Origin: Euwallacea fornicatus
Taxonomy: Eukaryota; Arthropoda; Insecta; Coleoptera; Curculionidae
Assembly (NCBI RefSeq): GCF_040115645.1
Contig: NC_089561.1
Span: forward strand, 2,170,001 to 2,234,000
Direction of reading: 5' to 3'
Length of the DNA stretch: 64,000 nucleotides
Shown: in pieces, positions 47,601-52,298 of the stretch
How positions within the stretch are numbered: the first letter of the stretch is position 1
Layout: each line of letters opens with the position of its first letter
Program-made: the position numbers and the translations under genes
Notes under the pieces: generated by a model
Told to the model about the DNA's origin: nothing
The model's database searches: none
The model's input: the letters and a program-made list of their open reading frames with translations, nothing else

Positions 47601-50336
47601 TAGAACTGATATTGGGGGACCATGTAAATAACGTTGAGTTAACCCCGCAACGCACTCATGAAATATGCATAAGGGTTTGAATAATTCCGGCTTCATGGCT
47701 TAACATAATTAGTCTATAATTGGGTTTTCCACAATAGTTTGTTTGAAATAGGCCTAAAGGTAATAATTTTTACATTATACAATTTCGTCCTATCTTGATT
47801 TTGCTGGTCGCTCAATTTGTTTCTACACCGAAACGGGTTTTCGCAGCTCTACGTAGAGTTATTGCGCTATACTTGAAAATTGAATCACATCGATATTTGT
47901 TCGTATTAATCAGGCATGTATGTATGACATCATCTGCAAACAGAACGAGATTAATTAGCTCATTAATGTCTGACAAGGCCGAGCTACATGTTGGTTTGAA
48001 GTTGAGTTATTGACGCGTGCAGGAGGCAATGGATTCGACTATGTCCATCTATTTATTGCTGCTGGAAGTGAGAGATATAGCCCTTCATGTCCATGCAAAA
48101 GAAAGTCGGACCTACATTCTAAATTAGTAAGTTAATTAGTACTTAAAAACGAGAATTGAAAAATTAGGGTTCTTTAGCAGAAATATTAGCTTTCCTCTTA
48201 AAAATCTTATATTTATTTTGCTCGCTTTGAACAAAAAACGCCAAGATGGAAACGCCCCAGATTATACTGGAACGATAATTAGTTTGCATGTCAATAACAG
48301 ACTGTATCCGAGGCTTTTTAGAATATCTGGCACCGATTTTCCAATTTCCCCTACAAGTACCCGTCAGGACGTTGGAGATGGCGTTTAAAGCTTGTTAAGC
48401 AAGAGCTTTTTTTATTTTTATTTTTTAGTTATATCCGAAACTCGTTTACTTCATCGACGTTTTCAAAAGTATCCGAGCACTTTTCCGTGTCTGGCTCAAG
48501 TTTTACTTAGTACAATGCGTGATGAACCACGAAACAAATTACTTTCTAAATGCGTGCTGATAAAGCCAGAGAAAGTAGTAAAATCCAATAGGGGCGTTCT
48601 TTTGATACAAAAATAATGTCAACAACTTTCCATATAGTCCCATATCAGTTATTAAGCAATATTTCAAGCGTGACTCCCCTTTTCCCCTTTTATTGCACTA
48701 TAGTAATGCGATCTTTCCATGGGGGACAAAATATCTGTTAATGTACTGGATCTATTTCTTTAATGCTAGTCAGGCAATTGCTCTTTCAGATAGCCGTCGC
48801 TAGTGGATAATTAATGGCTTTCAGATTTATAGTAAAATGGGAGAATGGAGACGCCTATAAATGCCATCGACGCATATCGTTTAATCCCTTTCAGGGAAAA
48901 CATAGATATTATCATTTTATTGAGCCGTCGTTAACGCTCCCATTGACGTAGTTAGAGAAAAAGGAGAATGGTTAAAGATGGAGGTTCGAATTGGTCGTCA
49001 ATCAAGTCGATAAAAAGCTATCCGAGTATAAAGGGGAGAAACTTCTGCTTAATGGGGAGGATTGTTCTAGCTTAGATGCAATTTGGCTGCTGTAATATCA
49101 GTGGGTTTTACTCCTCTAAACCTCAAGATGGTACCATTTACCCTCAGAATTATTTTATTATTGGACGATCACACAGAGCTGAAGCTGGGTCAATTGAGGA
49201 AAGAGCCATGAGCTTTTCATGGCTGCAGCAGGGAAAGAAATTTTAGAATTCGGTTGACGAAATTGTGTCGGGTTTTCGCAGAAAATCGTCGAATCTTGCA
49301 AATTGCAATTTGGCTGTCTAGTTGCAGACATATTATCTATGCGTATAAATTTGATCGAATTAAGATTGACGTTAAATTTATGAAAATTCTTATCGCTCGG
49401 CAGTTATGTTTAACTGAGACCTAAATTTCATTCCCACAAGGTACACATGTACGCTTTTATTCCTGTATATAAAAAAAAGTCGGAATAACTCCTCCTCAAC
49501 TTGAATGGCGCCGCGAAAGTTTGATCGTAAAAATTTAAATTACTTTTATACCCCGAAGAACTGTTCCATTGAACTTAACAAATAAGAAATGTAATCCATT
49601 TGTGGGGCCCATTATTTTTATCCCAGCAAACACAATTCAAAGGTAAAAGAAATTTATAGTTTCGAGTCCAATTCCATCTTCAAATTTCATAGTTCCTTGC
49701 AAACCTACCAATGGTTCGCTATAGAGGTGAGCAATATTTGTACAGAAATGGAAGATGGATGAACCTAGGTTCGACTTAATGGTAGAATTGCGTTTTTAAA
49801 GAAAAAGTATCTGAAATTGAACATAATCTTCAGGTCTAGTCTAGAAAATTCAACATTTTTTGTTTGATCATTTCGAAAATTCGCAAGGATCTCTAAAACT
49901 GTTAGAGCTAACTGCGACGTGGCATTTACATAATGTTTATGTTTGGAAATAACACATTAAATTTTTAAAATTTTGCTGATTGCCTGTCCTTTGCGTAATT
50001 TTTTAGAGAAGTTAATTCATTACAATTGAAAGGAAATTCGATGAATTTATCTTTGCGTAGAGACGATTTTAGCATTTTGGACAATTTCTAAAATGGCTAA
50101 AGCTGAGTCTGACTTGGCCTCTGCATCGTCTTTTTGGAGCACAATTAGTGGGAATTGAATACAAACTCGATAGATTTATAATCGAAACTAACATTCATCG
50201 AAACTTCAACAAAAATGAAAAATCTTTGAAACGGTTGGAGCGACCCCAACAGAAACTTACCCCCATTCAAAATCGCTTGACATCCACCCAAAAACACGAA
50301 AAAAACTAACATACACGGCTTCGCTATTCGCCCCAT
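4421..50336 (-). CDS. Ig-superfamily cell adhesion protein, klingon/lachesin-like (5' part: three exons)
   Basis: Probably a secreted or membrane-anchored neuronal-type adhesion protein. Exon 1 (50336-50261) starts at an ATG and encodes 25 residues with a signal peptide: MGRIAKP, then a hydrophobic core CMLVFFVFLGGCQA. Exon 2 (40169-40068) gives EPRFVSRGNTFKVVTGDSVV and LPCEIHNLG, the first Ig cysteine. Exon 3 (4618-4421) gives VIVWKRGS, PRISLVGYNLQI and DQGDYTCQIG, the Ig core tryptophan and second cysteine. All three junctions are phase 1 with GT-AG ends (gtaagt, gtgagt, gtaagt; ttatttcag, gtgatttcag) and the frame is kept throughout. This V-type domain matches the first Ig of klingon/DIP-like proteins. 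Introns are about 10.1 kb and 35.4 kb, both full of transposons. The second and third Ig domains and the C-terminus were not found and should lie left of the window. The family is clear; the exact orthologue is not. Confidence 0.8.
4828..5560 (-). mobile_element. Mariner-type element with DD41D transposase remnant
   Basis: The element is bounded by TACAGAGTGTTCA on the left and the complement of TACAGGGTGTTTCA on the right. On the minus strand, from about 5190 to 4848, it encodes part of a DDE/D transposase: CCGIVGHKLIGPLFF, then after one frameshift HQQDGCPAHFARVTRD, WVGRNGPVNWPPGSPDL and SPLDFLLWGYLKEKVY. Counting by eye, 41 residues separate the second Asp (QQD) from the third (PLD), the DD41D spacing of rosa-type elements. 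The N-terminal helix-turn-helix region and the stop are missing. It is dead, and its right end abuts the vasa-like fragment. Confidence 0.75.
5561..6130 (+). pseudogene. Fragment of a vasa-like DEAD-box helicase (N-terminal RGG region)
   Basis: A glycine/arginine-rich stretch is readable from about 5825: GHSGSHGGGRGGGSGRGRGG, then DKSKDIYDRN, PPKPKEIYVRVERVTDDDLL, ATTVTSKMHFMKLDETEVK and, after a one-base shift, RDNIPQPFASFSKL. The order RGG box, acidic linker, '(P)REIY..', '(T)GINF.K.DEI.VKV.G.N.P.P', 'F' is the region just before the Q motif of Vasa helicases. The helicase core itself is absent. RG-rich pieces upstream (5561-5645, followed by a possible splice donor ggtaagt) may come from the same source. 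It starts directly after a mariner end and carries frameshifts and stops, so it is not functional. It could be a retrocopy or a duplicated genomic piece. The vasa assignment rests on pattern recognition of a short stretch. Confidence 0.5.
6327..6585 (+). pseudogene. Tc1/mariner transposase N-terminal helix-turn-helix remnant
   Basis: From an ATG at 6327 the sequence reads AVIVRTIGIKKWAVYDTVKR, EEIGGTADPPRTNQTTTATR and then a stop. Further on another frame gives NKMAKKLGIDRKSAFR. This is the paired helix-turn-helix of a Tc1/mariner transposase: 'I...GI...TVYD...R' followed by 'GR..' and 'MAKELGI.RKSVRR'. The catalytic part is absent and there are several frameshifts. No terminal repeats were recognised. 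Confidence 0.55.
6586..8112. other. Intronic sequence without recognisable genes
   Basis: AT-rich intron of the adhesion gene. I saw no coding remnant, RNA gene or repeat structure that I can support. Confidence 0.5.
8113..9112 (+). mobile_element. Decayed mariner-type element, 1.0 kb
   Basis: Both ends carry TACAGGGTGTAAC..ATCATC and continue as imperfect inverted repeats for about 70 bp (AGATATTTC..AGGGC.ATAGTACT). The plus strand holds transposase remnants: WFVHDGAPVNFSMEVKEFLD near 8380-8445 (second catalytic Asp region) and a C-terminal piece, IRNVSGIFERIRWSIR then RVESRISAEGENFQQF, ending near 8698. Stops and frameshifts are scattered throughout. TA flanks are present at both ends. The family is the same broad mariner group as the other TACAGGGTG elements here. 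Confidence 0.7.
9705..10110 (-). pseudogene. Tc1-like (DD34E) transposase C-terminal remnant
   Basis: On the minus strand: GVLEPVQYIQPSGNMLS, QQDNAHRNATVFP, a stop, PPRSPDFSPIEHLWYMSGRR, VTILKNSRRTLAEVRNAIH. QQDNA carries the second catalytic Asp and SPIEHLW the catalytic Glu of Tc1-type transposases. There is at least one internal stop, and no intact start or C-terminus. Terminal repeats were not identified. Confidence 0.65.
10111..11744. other. Intronic sequence; possible LTR-like or repeat-derived stretch at 10190-10600
   Basis: The part 10190-10600 contains two loosely similar copies of 'ATTATCTGAAA..CAGGGTT.TGG' and an AATAAAG followed by a GC-richer block, which would fit the tail of a decayed LTR. 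No reverse transcriptase or gag was seen and no paired LTR exists in the window, so this is only a suspicion. Nothing was recognised in 10600-11744. Confidence 0.2.
11745..12470 (-). pseudogene. Heavily decayed mariner-type transposase remnant
   Basis: The clearest motif is on the minus strand near 11960-11880: FIENVWPARSPDLTALDYLF followed by a stop, then LLEGHRE. This is the 'WPARSPDLTPLD.FLW' block with the third catalytic Asp. Upstream (to about 12330) the minus strand stays partly open (WRARLVKIVDLSLKDY), but I could not align it to a specific motif. There are no recognisable ends. Confidence 0.5.
12471..13142. other. Intronic sequence without recognisable genes
   Basis: AT-rich intron. 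No coding remnant or repeat structure was recognised. Confidence 0.45.
13143..14164 (-). mobile_element. Palindromic mariner derivative, about 1.0 kb
   Basis: The ends are TACAGGGTGTGCCGTAATA and, complemented, TACAGGGTGTTTCTCAATA; both then read ATGTCAAAAATTC. The similarity continues inward as imperfect inverted arms of roughly 400 bp. Examples are the block around 13290-13325 (cattaaatacttttatgaaa) against 13985-14020, and 'ccagcggcgctccc' against 'gggacgctactgg'. The loop keeps only a transposase C-terminus on the minus strand (about 13757-13604): MKNAPEIFQRVRENMRKR, AEACILAGGGHFHHLI. The catalytic domain is gone. Confidence 0.7.
14165..21887. other. Long intronic stretch with minor repeats only
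   Basis: No gene or transposase was recognised over these 7.7 kb. Small features: two copies of 'TTTATTTACATATA.ATTGTCAA' at about 16378 and 16662; an imperfect tandem duplication at 17420-17740; a perfect 22 bp palindrome at 18906-18927; an isolated mariner-like end TACAGGGTTGCCCAATTA near 20673 without a visible partner; and a 33-codon open stretch at 21727-21825 starting MESQSIPEIEETGFGETTRK, which could be the start of the old DDE element downstream. Confidence 0.4.
17420..17740. repeat. Imperfect tandem duplication, unit about 175 bp
   Basis: Two adjacent blocks share 'AATTAGG.AATTT/TAAT', 'TTAATAC.A.AATAA.TTAATA', 'C.AACGTAAA' and 'GTCAAGAAGATTT.G..(C)AAATTTACAAAA'. A third, more diverged copy may precede them. 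There is no coding content. Identity was judged by eye only. Confidence 0.4.
21888..22445 (-). mobile_element. Short mariner derivative keeping a transposase C-terminus (558 bp)
   Basis: Inverted ends: AAGGTGTCCCAAAAATATAC on the left and, complemented, AGGGTGTCCCAAAAATACAC on the right. On the minus strand (about 22280-22042) it encodes WAPRSPDLTT, a stop, then IPIRDEEDLSAILTGG, FHGVRESMNRWCNFYVEANG and QHFERLL with a natural TAA at 22042-22044. The N-terminal and catalytic parts are deleted, so it could only be moved by a transposase supplied elsewhere. It lies inside or beside an older DDE element remnant. Confidence 0.7.
22780..23457 (+). pseudogene. Old DDE-superfamily transposase remnant (IS630/Tc1-related)
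   Basis: Readable pieces on the plus strand in several frames: SGKTMRLIITHIG and GRLEDGLLVFTTRK near 22845-22920, then YRCELSPIELIWGRVKKLDN near 23180-23245, and VIKHVWKEEQMWNLDNLIDT then VMQLLIIQDSNVDSS, ending with a TGA near 23457. The order 'K.RLII.H.G', 'G.LLVF..K', 'Y.CELNPIELIW..VK', 'W.LDN.ID' matches a DDE endonuclease group common in insect genomes. Many indels; a fossil. Confidence 0.6.
23807..24405. mobile_element. Non-coding MITE with ~180 bp inverted ends
   Basis: The ends are TACAGGGTGTTAATTAAGTA and, complemented, TACGGGGTGTTAATTAAGTA. They continue together through CGTGCAGATA, CAAGGGATGAATCTCTG and GCAACGGC.C.GTTTAAGAGA. The arms agree for about 180 bp with a few substitutions. 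The central 240 bp has no transposase remnant that I can recognise. TA is present at both ends. Confidence 0.75.
24406..26876. other. Intronic stretch; one short mariner-end fragment at 25600-25760
   Basis: At 25600 a TACAGGGTC.. block is followed by ACCCTGTA at 25684-25691 and by 'GGGAATGGCGCGTTTTTAAC', which resembles the inner right end of the element at 8113-9112 (about 9008-9062). This looks like a truncated relative. A 22-base A-rich run lies near 25080. Nothing else was recognised. Confidence 0.4.
26877..27443 (+). mobile_element. 5'-truncated jockey-like LINE with target-site duplication
   Basis: The plus strand encodes the C-terminal end of a non-LTR reverse-transcriptase protein (about 26880-27272): ARKLNWLIGYRSNLSLGNKI, LLYKVTLKPIWTYCIQLWGT, ASNSNVEILQRFQSKILRSI, then a stop at 27270-27272. 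These motifs are typical of the jockey clade. An untranslated tail follows and ends in a run of more than 20 A (from 27419). The 10-mer TTCCGAGATG stands immediately before the element (26867-26876) and again after the poly-A (27444-27453), so the insertion was a target-primed, 5'-truncated event. The retained part lacks the catalytic reverse-transcriptase motifs. Confidence 0.85.
27849..28680. mobile_element. Palindromic non-coding element with ~200 bp inverted arms
   Basis: The left arm (27849-28051) and right arm (28477-28680) are near-perfect reverse complements, starting GTACCGTAAACGGTTTTCGC and running through GGTCATTTTGAACAACTTTT to TGCTGGGTGG. The loop of about 425 bp holds a GGTAA/GGTGA pentanucleotide tract and no coding sequence. 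The ends do not look like the TACAGGGTG group, so this is a separate family of uncertain class. Confidence 0.7.
28034..28081. repeat. (GGTAA)n microsatellite
   Basis: About nine copies of GGTAA with variants AGATA, GGGTA and GGTGA, directly inside the left arm of the palindromic element. Confidence 0.85.
28681..30574. other. Intronic stretch without recognisable genes
   Basis: No gene, transposase or paired repeat was recognised, apart from the TA microsatellite listed separately. Confidence 0.45.
29632..29695. repeat. (TA)n microsatellite
   Basis: About 60 bp of alternating TA, interrupted by single G and C bases (TATATGTATATATATAGATA). Confidence 0.9.
30575..31999. mobile_element. Foldback mariner derivative with ~450 bp inverted arms
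   Basis: The ends TACCGGGTGATTCAC face each other at 30575 and 31999. The arms (about 30575-31018 and 31548-31999) agree almost base for base through 'GGTAGGCTAGACGTTTCTGG', an internal 'GCCCTGTATAT' and 'CTGTCTTGTTCAGGGTGGCT'. The 530 bp middle begins and ends with 'CAGGGTGGCTCAAAATT', like a second, inner set of ends. It carries an ATG at 31334 giving MPKNSFSNEVLMKLFYFTW before a stop, possibly the very start of a mariner transposase. There is no catalytic domain. Confidence 0.75.
32000..33566 (+). mobile_element. Composite mariner-type element with split transposase
   Basis: The outer ends, TACAGGATGTTTCCTAACTA and the complement of the right end (TATAGGGTGTTTCCTAACTA), match for about 82 bp. 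Inside, a second inverted pair of about 37 bp (32084-32121 and 32671-32707, containing GCCTTGTTTCCAAGATACAG) encloses a transposase N-terminal domain: MPNYTDQEMANMVFVYGLAD, ARRIYMERFPNHQAPSHQTF, a stop, RLCDTGSLMKTAGGGKPITR. After it comes only the extreme C-terminus, FERRIELCIQENGRHFEHLI with TAA at 32776-32778. The whole catalytic domain is missing. Further mariner-like ends occur at 32981 (TACAGGGTGTCCCATTT), 33297-33361 and 33476, so several insertions overlap here. Confidence 0.65.
33567..35129. other. Intronic stretch without recognisable genes
   Basis: Nothing was recognised in these 1.6 kb. Confidence 0.45.
35130..35754 (-). mobile_element. Short mariner derivative with ~130 bp inverted ends and transposase C-terminus
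   Basis: The ends TACAGGGTGAG(A)CGGGAGGA.. match for about 130 bp, including CGTGTTGTACATGAAAAATA. The minus strand (about 35605-35319) encodes FPGRRIGRGGPIGWPPRSPD, LTPLDYCLWCWFKTEVYRVK, ALIRRIRNAAAAIKERHETI and CLEVNGDIFEHLL then a stop. This is the third catalytic Asp block and the natural C-terminus of a DD41D-type transposase. Everything upstream is deleted. Confidence 0.75.
35890..36807 (+). pseudogene. Tc1-like (DD34E) transposase pseudogene
   Basis: The pieces read in order on the plus strand. Helix-turn-helix: GQMVDLLKAGLSFREMTIRF (from 35895). First Asp region: LLRDESIFRLGMHGGRGKV and RVHRTVGILARDAMA. In a second frame, the second Asp: FQQDNVRPYAAWIVMDSFQR. Then the Glu block SPDLSPIEPVCEIVGKMLQN, LPHPSQILTALCNAVQIAL and a stop. 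The C-terminus is QECIRQRGGPTFY followed by TAA near 36804. The protein would be about 300 aa if whole; at least three frameshifts and two stops break it. Terminal repeats were not located. Confidence 0.7.
36867..38396 (-). mobile_element. Full-length Tc1-like element with IR/DR ends (1.53 kb)
   Basis: Bounded by TA at both sides (36865-36866 and 38397-38398). Outer repeats: CAGTGGTGGCCGTAACTATG on the left and, complemented, CAGCGGTGGCCATAAGTGTG on the right, both then GGAATGTT. About 180 bp further in, each end has a second copy in the same orientation: GGACAAAAGTATGGAATAT at about 37047 and again, complemented, at about 38200. This doubled arrangement is the IR/DR structure known from Tc1-like elements such as Sleeping Beauty. 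It carries one transposase gene. Confidence 0.85.
37105..38123 (-). CDS. Tc1-like DD34E transposase, nearly intact
   Basis: The open frame runs from 38079 or further upstream to the stop at 37105 (324 aa from the first alternative start), close to the usual 340 aa. It shows a helix-turn-helix (QKDIAKTFSVSQGCVSEILR), the GRPRK linker, a second DNA-binding helix region (ISDRTVRRRLCDTGLFGR), and the catalytic motifs FSDETK (Asp), QQDNDPKH (Asp) and SPDLNPIERLW (Glu). By eye, 34 residues separate the second Asp and the Glu. It ends MQRRCQAVPDAKGYATKY. The natural ATG at 38123-38121 is followed by a run of 14 A (plus-strand T 38105-38118) that leaves it one base out of frame with the rest, so as read the protein cannot start there. 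A single-base length change in that run would decide whether this copy is alive. Confidence 0.8.
38397..40067. other. Intronic stretch without recognisable genes
   Basis: Nothing was recognised between the Tc1 element and exon 2 of the adhesion gene. Confidence 0.45.
40191..41365 (+). mobile_element. Foldback DD41D mariner derivative, ~480 bp inverted arms
   Basis: The ends TACAGGGTGGCCCATT face each other. The left arm (40191 to about 40671) and right arm (about 40887 to 41365) are near-identical reverse complements with only scattered substitutions. The right arm contains the last ~35 codons of the transposase plus its 3' flank, and the left arm is an inverted copy of the same. The 215 bp loop keeps part of the catalytic domain. 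The element lies in intron 1 of the adhesion gene; only 21 bp separate it from exon 2 (acceptor at 40171-40170). Confidence 0.85.
40646..40993 (+). pseudogene. C-terminal DD41D transposase fragment inside the foldback element
   Basis: An open frame of 115 codons. The first ~8 codons are antisense arm sequence. From HYARRVREFLNREFPEQWIG it is genuine transposase: RRGPIEWPARSPDL, PPLDFFLWGHLKNEIYATEP (third catalytic Asp), LEELRRRIVNECRL, NVRTRFGQNLYYCMEANGEQ, FEYLIN and the natural stop. The first two catalytic Asp residues and the DNA-binding domain are absent. It is the best-preserved DD41D C-terminus in the window and has no frameshift, which suggests a fairly recent origin. Confidence 0.8.
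41370..41739. mobile_element. Tc1-type MITE candidate (370 bp)
   Basis: It starts CAGTGGTGAAAAAGTGACGA after a TA and ends, complemented, CAGTCGCTCAAAAAAGTATT before a TA. The ends agree only loosely (CAGT.G.....AAAAAGT..). No coding sequence. It begins four bases after the foldback element ends. Confidence 0.45.
41740..42753. other. Intronic stretch without recognisable genes
   Basis: Nothing was recognised here. Confidence 0.4.
42914..44197 (-). mobile_element. Mos1-like mariner (1284 bp), innermost of the nest
   Basis: The terminal repeats match TYAGGTGYAYACCTATGACT followed by CCGCGTTTTT, at 42914 and, complemented, at 44197, each flanked by TA. The length is that of a complete mauritiana-type mariner. 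The transposase gene is on the minus strand. Confidence 0.9.
42994..44026 (-). pseudogene. Mariner (Mos1-like, DD34D) transposase, frameshifted
   Basis: It starts MSNFVPNKHHLREALLFLFH at 44026 and ends NDGNYF and a stop at 42994, the full extent of a ~345 aa mariner transposase. Recognisable blocks: FHLKKNAAAAHQTLVEAYG, KSGDFDLNDKEHGKP, ELQALLDEDAAQTQKEL, RKSFLHRIVTGDEKWLYFDN (first Asp), KKVLLCIWWDQRSILYYELL, HDKVILLHD (second Asp), EVLPHPPHSPDIAPSDYHLF (third Asp), DEWIASKPTNFFYDGIHKLP. It needs at least three frame changes (near 43800, 43540 and 43240), so it is dead as read. Similarity to Mos1 is strong by eye. Confidence 0.85.
44513..45526 (+). pseudogene. Tc1-like DD34E transposase with two frameshifts
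   Basis: It begins MARVRSEISTDMRKQIIKWH at 44513, with a helix-turn-helix (KSFREIGKLIDENHSTIQKI), the GRGRKR linker and FSDETKINLFGSDDRQIIW (first Asp). The frame breaks near 45042 and resumes with TVPAVKHGGGSVLLWGCMG, FHQDNDPKHTAAIVKQWLL (second Asp) and SPDINPIENLWMDMKRTL (Glu). A second break lies in the A-rich run near 45375. It ends DRLKALIDAKGFATHY at TAA 45524-45526. The full length of about 337 codons is preserved, so decay is limited to two small indels. Confidence 0.85.
45897..46930 (-). pseudogene. Tc1-like DD34E transposase with broken N-terminus
   Basis: Open from about 46865 to the stop at 45897 (322 codons): KQINIAKQLRLNRCVVSKTI (helix-turn-helix), SGRPRKTDKQ, VRSVRRRLNEQGLYGRKSAK, VFSDESKFNLHNSNG (first Asp), HDNDPKHTAKIIKEWF (second Asp), SPDFSPIENMWDH (Glu), ending AEVIKHNGYATLY. 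The natural start, MPKGKS at 46930, meets a TGA after six codons and the frame shifts again before the open part, so the N-terminal ~22 codons are broken. The catalytic triad is intact. Confidence 0.8.
47216..50260. other. Intron 1 of the adhesion gene, no recognisable content
   Basis: No transposase, RNA gene or inverted repeat was recognised in these 3 kb. Confidence 0.45.
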
Positions 50337-52298
50337 TTTCCAGTTCACCACTATGATACGTCAAGATTTTCAGACCTTGCGGATCGGCTCATAACTAAAT
50401 TAGTCCATAAGTTAATTATGTTTTTTTTCTCATACTAGAAATTCGTAACTTTACTTATTTGGCGGTAAAAAGTCACGTGCCGCTCAAACGTGCTTTCGCG
50501 CCCTCCGCCGAAGCTCGCGCTTTGCAACCCCTTTTGAACATCCACCGCATCCGCCGACAGTTCGCCGTAATCTGAAACGTTCTGTATGCCGTTTGCCGGC
50601 AGCAGAATCGAGCCAACTTCTCTTGAAACACTTGCTATCTTGCTCATTTTGCGGTCGTCACAGAGCAATTTGCATTTGGCTATCAACGATTCTCCCTTTT
50701 TCCCCAGGGGCGGACAGGCAACAGGGATATTGCATGTCATTGGTATTTAGAAACGAGAACGGACAACCATGCTTTTAAGCACTTAATATCCAAAATATTT
50801 CCTATCGCTTGAAACGGGCCTTCATGTGATTTAAAAGTGTCCACGTGACCACTTTAACGTCAATATGACGAGCTGATGTGCAGGGCAGCTTCTCAACGTC
50901 ATATTAACGTTCTTCTCAGGGAACTTCCTACCTAAAATAAAGATTTTTGTGCAGTCCATCATTAAGAATCAATATGCACATCTCATGGAACGATGGATAT
51001 TGCAAATTTTACTCCTCGAGAAACTATATACGGCCGCAGATCCGTTTTCTGTGCAGCCTCCAGTGGTTTCGCCATCAATCTCTTTCTTAGGCTCTCTAAT
51101 AGTTCTCTGGCGATCATGTACTCGTCTAACCCAGTCATGACGTCCTCAAATTTCACCCTCGTCATCCCCCTTTTTTTATTTATGTTTTTTGCAGAGAGCG
51201 AGAACTTTTATAAGTACTCAATCTGGTGCATGGCGGCTGGGTTATGTGGAATTAACCATCCGTTGGGAGCGCCTATCCACTGAAAATTTCCCCCTTCACC
51301 CTGGTCCATCTCCGGAATCTCCGTCCAGCTTTACTTCGGAGGGCGATGGCGGTGCTCATTAACTCTCCAAATCTGAAAGTAAAGAGCTACACTGTCTATA
51401 TGGCCATTTTTAGCCATTGCCCCATAAGTTCGCTTAGCTGTGAAACAATTATCTCCTCCACTAAGACACTCCTTAAAAACCTAATCGCAAGAAGCAGATC
51501 CCCGTATTATCAATCTAATCGCTTTACTGATCGTTTTCATTTTAAGCAAAGCCAGACTGACTGTCGCTAGTTTTATATCTGGCGTTGACTTGAAATCTTG
51601 CAATTGATATGATAATTCAGTGAAAATTCCTTGCTAAATTAAACTCTGGACAGCTCTATGGTCCTGGAATTGAAGTAGCTCAATCTAACTAAAACTTTAA
51701 GAGATACGTTAATTTTAATAATTTGGCTATCGAAAGTTTGCAGACGAGAAGCATTGTTACGTTAAATCACATAATGCAAATTAAATAAATTCTGAAAATT
51801 CATGATATAAGGCCTTTAGTGAAGATTTATAACATTTTGTGCTTCAGTTATTAGCTAGTGGATTGTCTACGTAGTCTACCCCGAACTCTCTTAACGTACC
51901 TTGTTCTTACACTCAGGTGACCTTGATACGGAACATATTCTCATTCAGTATTAACTGTCAAGTTCAGATTGTCAGTTGAAATCTGTGCTAAACCTAAAAA
52001 AATTGAAAATTTTTATATATTTTTTTAATGATAATTATTAGCTAAATCAATAGTGACTAAGCAAAAACTACCCTAATATTACCCACGTCTACCAAAACTG
52101 GATTAAGCTATAGAGCCTACAAACTGGTATGTACCAAAAAAACCGTACCCCTACAATAGTATACCCTGCAAAATAGATATGCGAGGAACATTCTAGATTA
52201 AATTAATTTTCCTCATTGCCCTCCTTTGTAGACCAAATAATGAGTACAAAGTGTCATAACTCGAACTGTACTGCATTGAATTTGTTGTGATATTCATC
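50337..52298. other. Intergenic region between two divergent genes
   Basis: It separates the minus-strand adhesion gene (ATG at 50336) from the plus-strand HERC4-type gene (ATG at 52299) and so must hold both 5' ends. The part 50430-50750 is GC-richer and may be promoter or 5' UTR of the adhesion gene. A coding-looking minus-strand stretch lies at 51165-50983 (MTRVKFEDVMTGLDEYMIAR, then ELLESLRKRLMAKPLEAAQK), preceded by a TATAAAAG near 51215. I cannot assign it to a family. No other content was recognised. Confidence 0.35.

Noticed and set aside
50337..50351. Upstream start for the adhesion gene adding MVNWK
   Set aside because: That start would use GTG; the first ATG in frame is at 50336 and gives a well-formed signal peptide.
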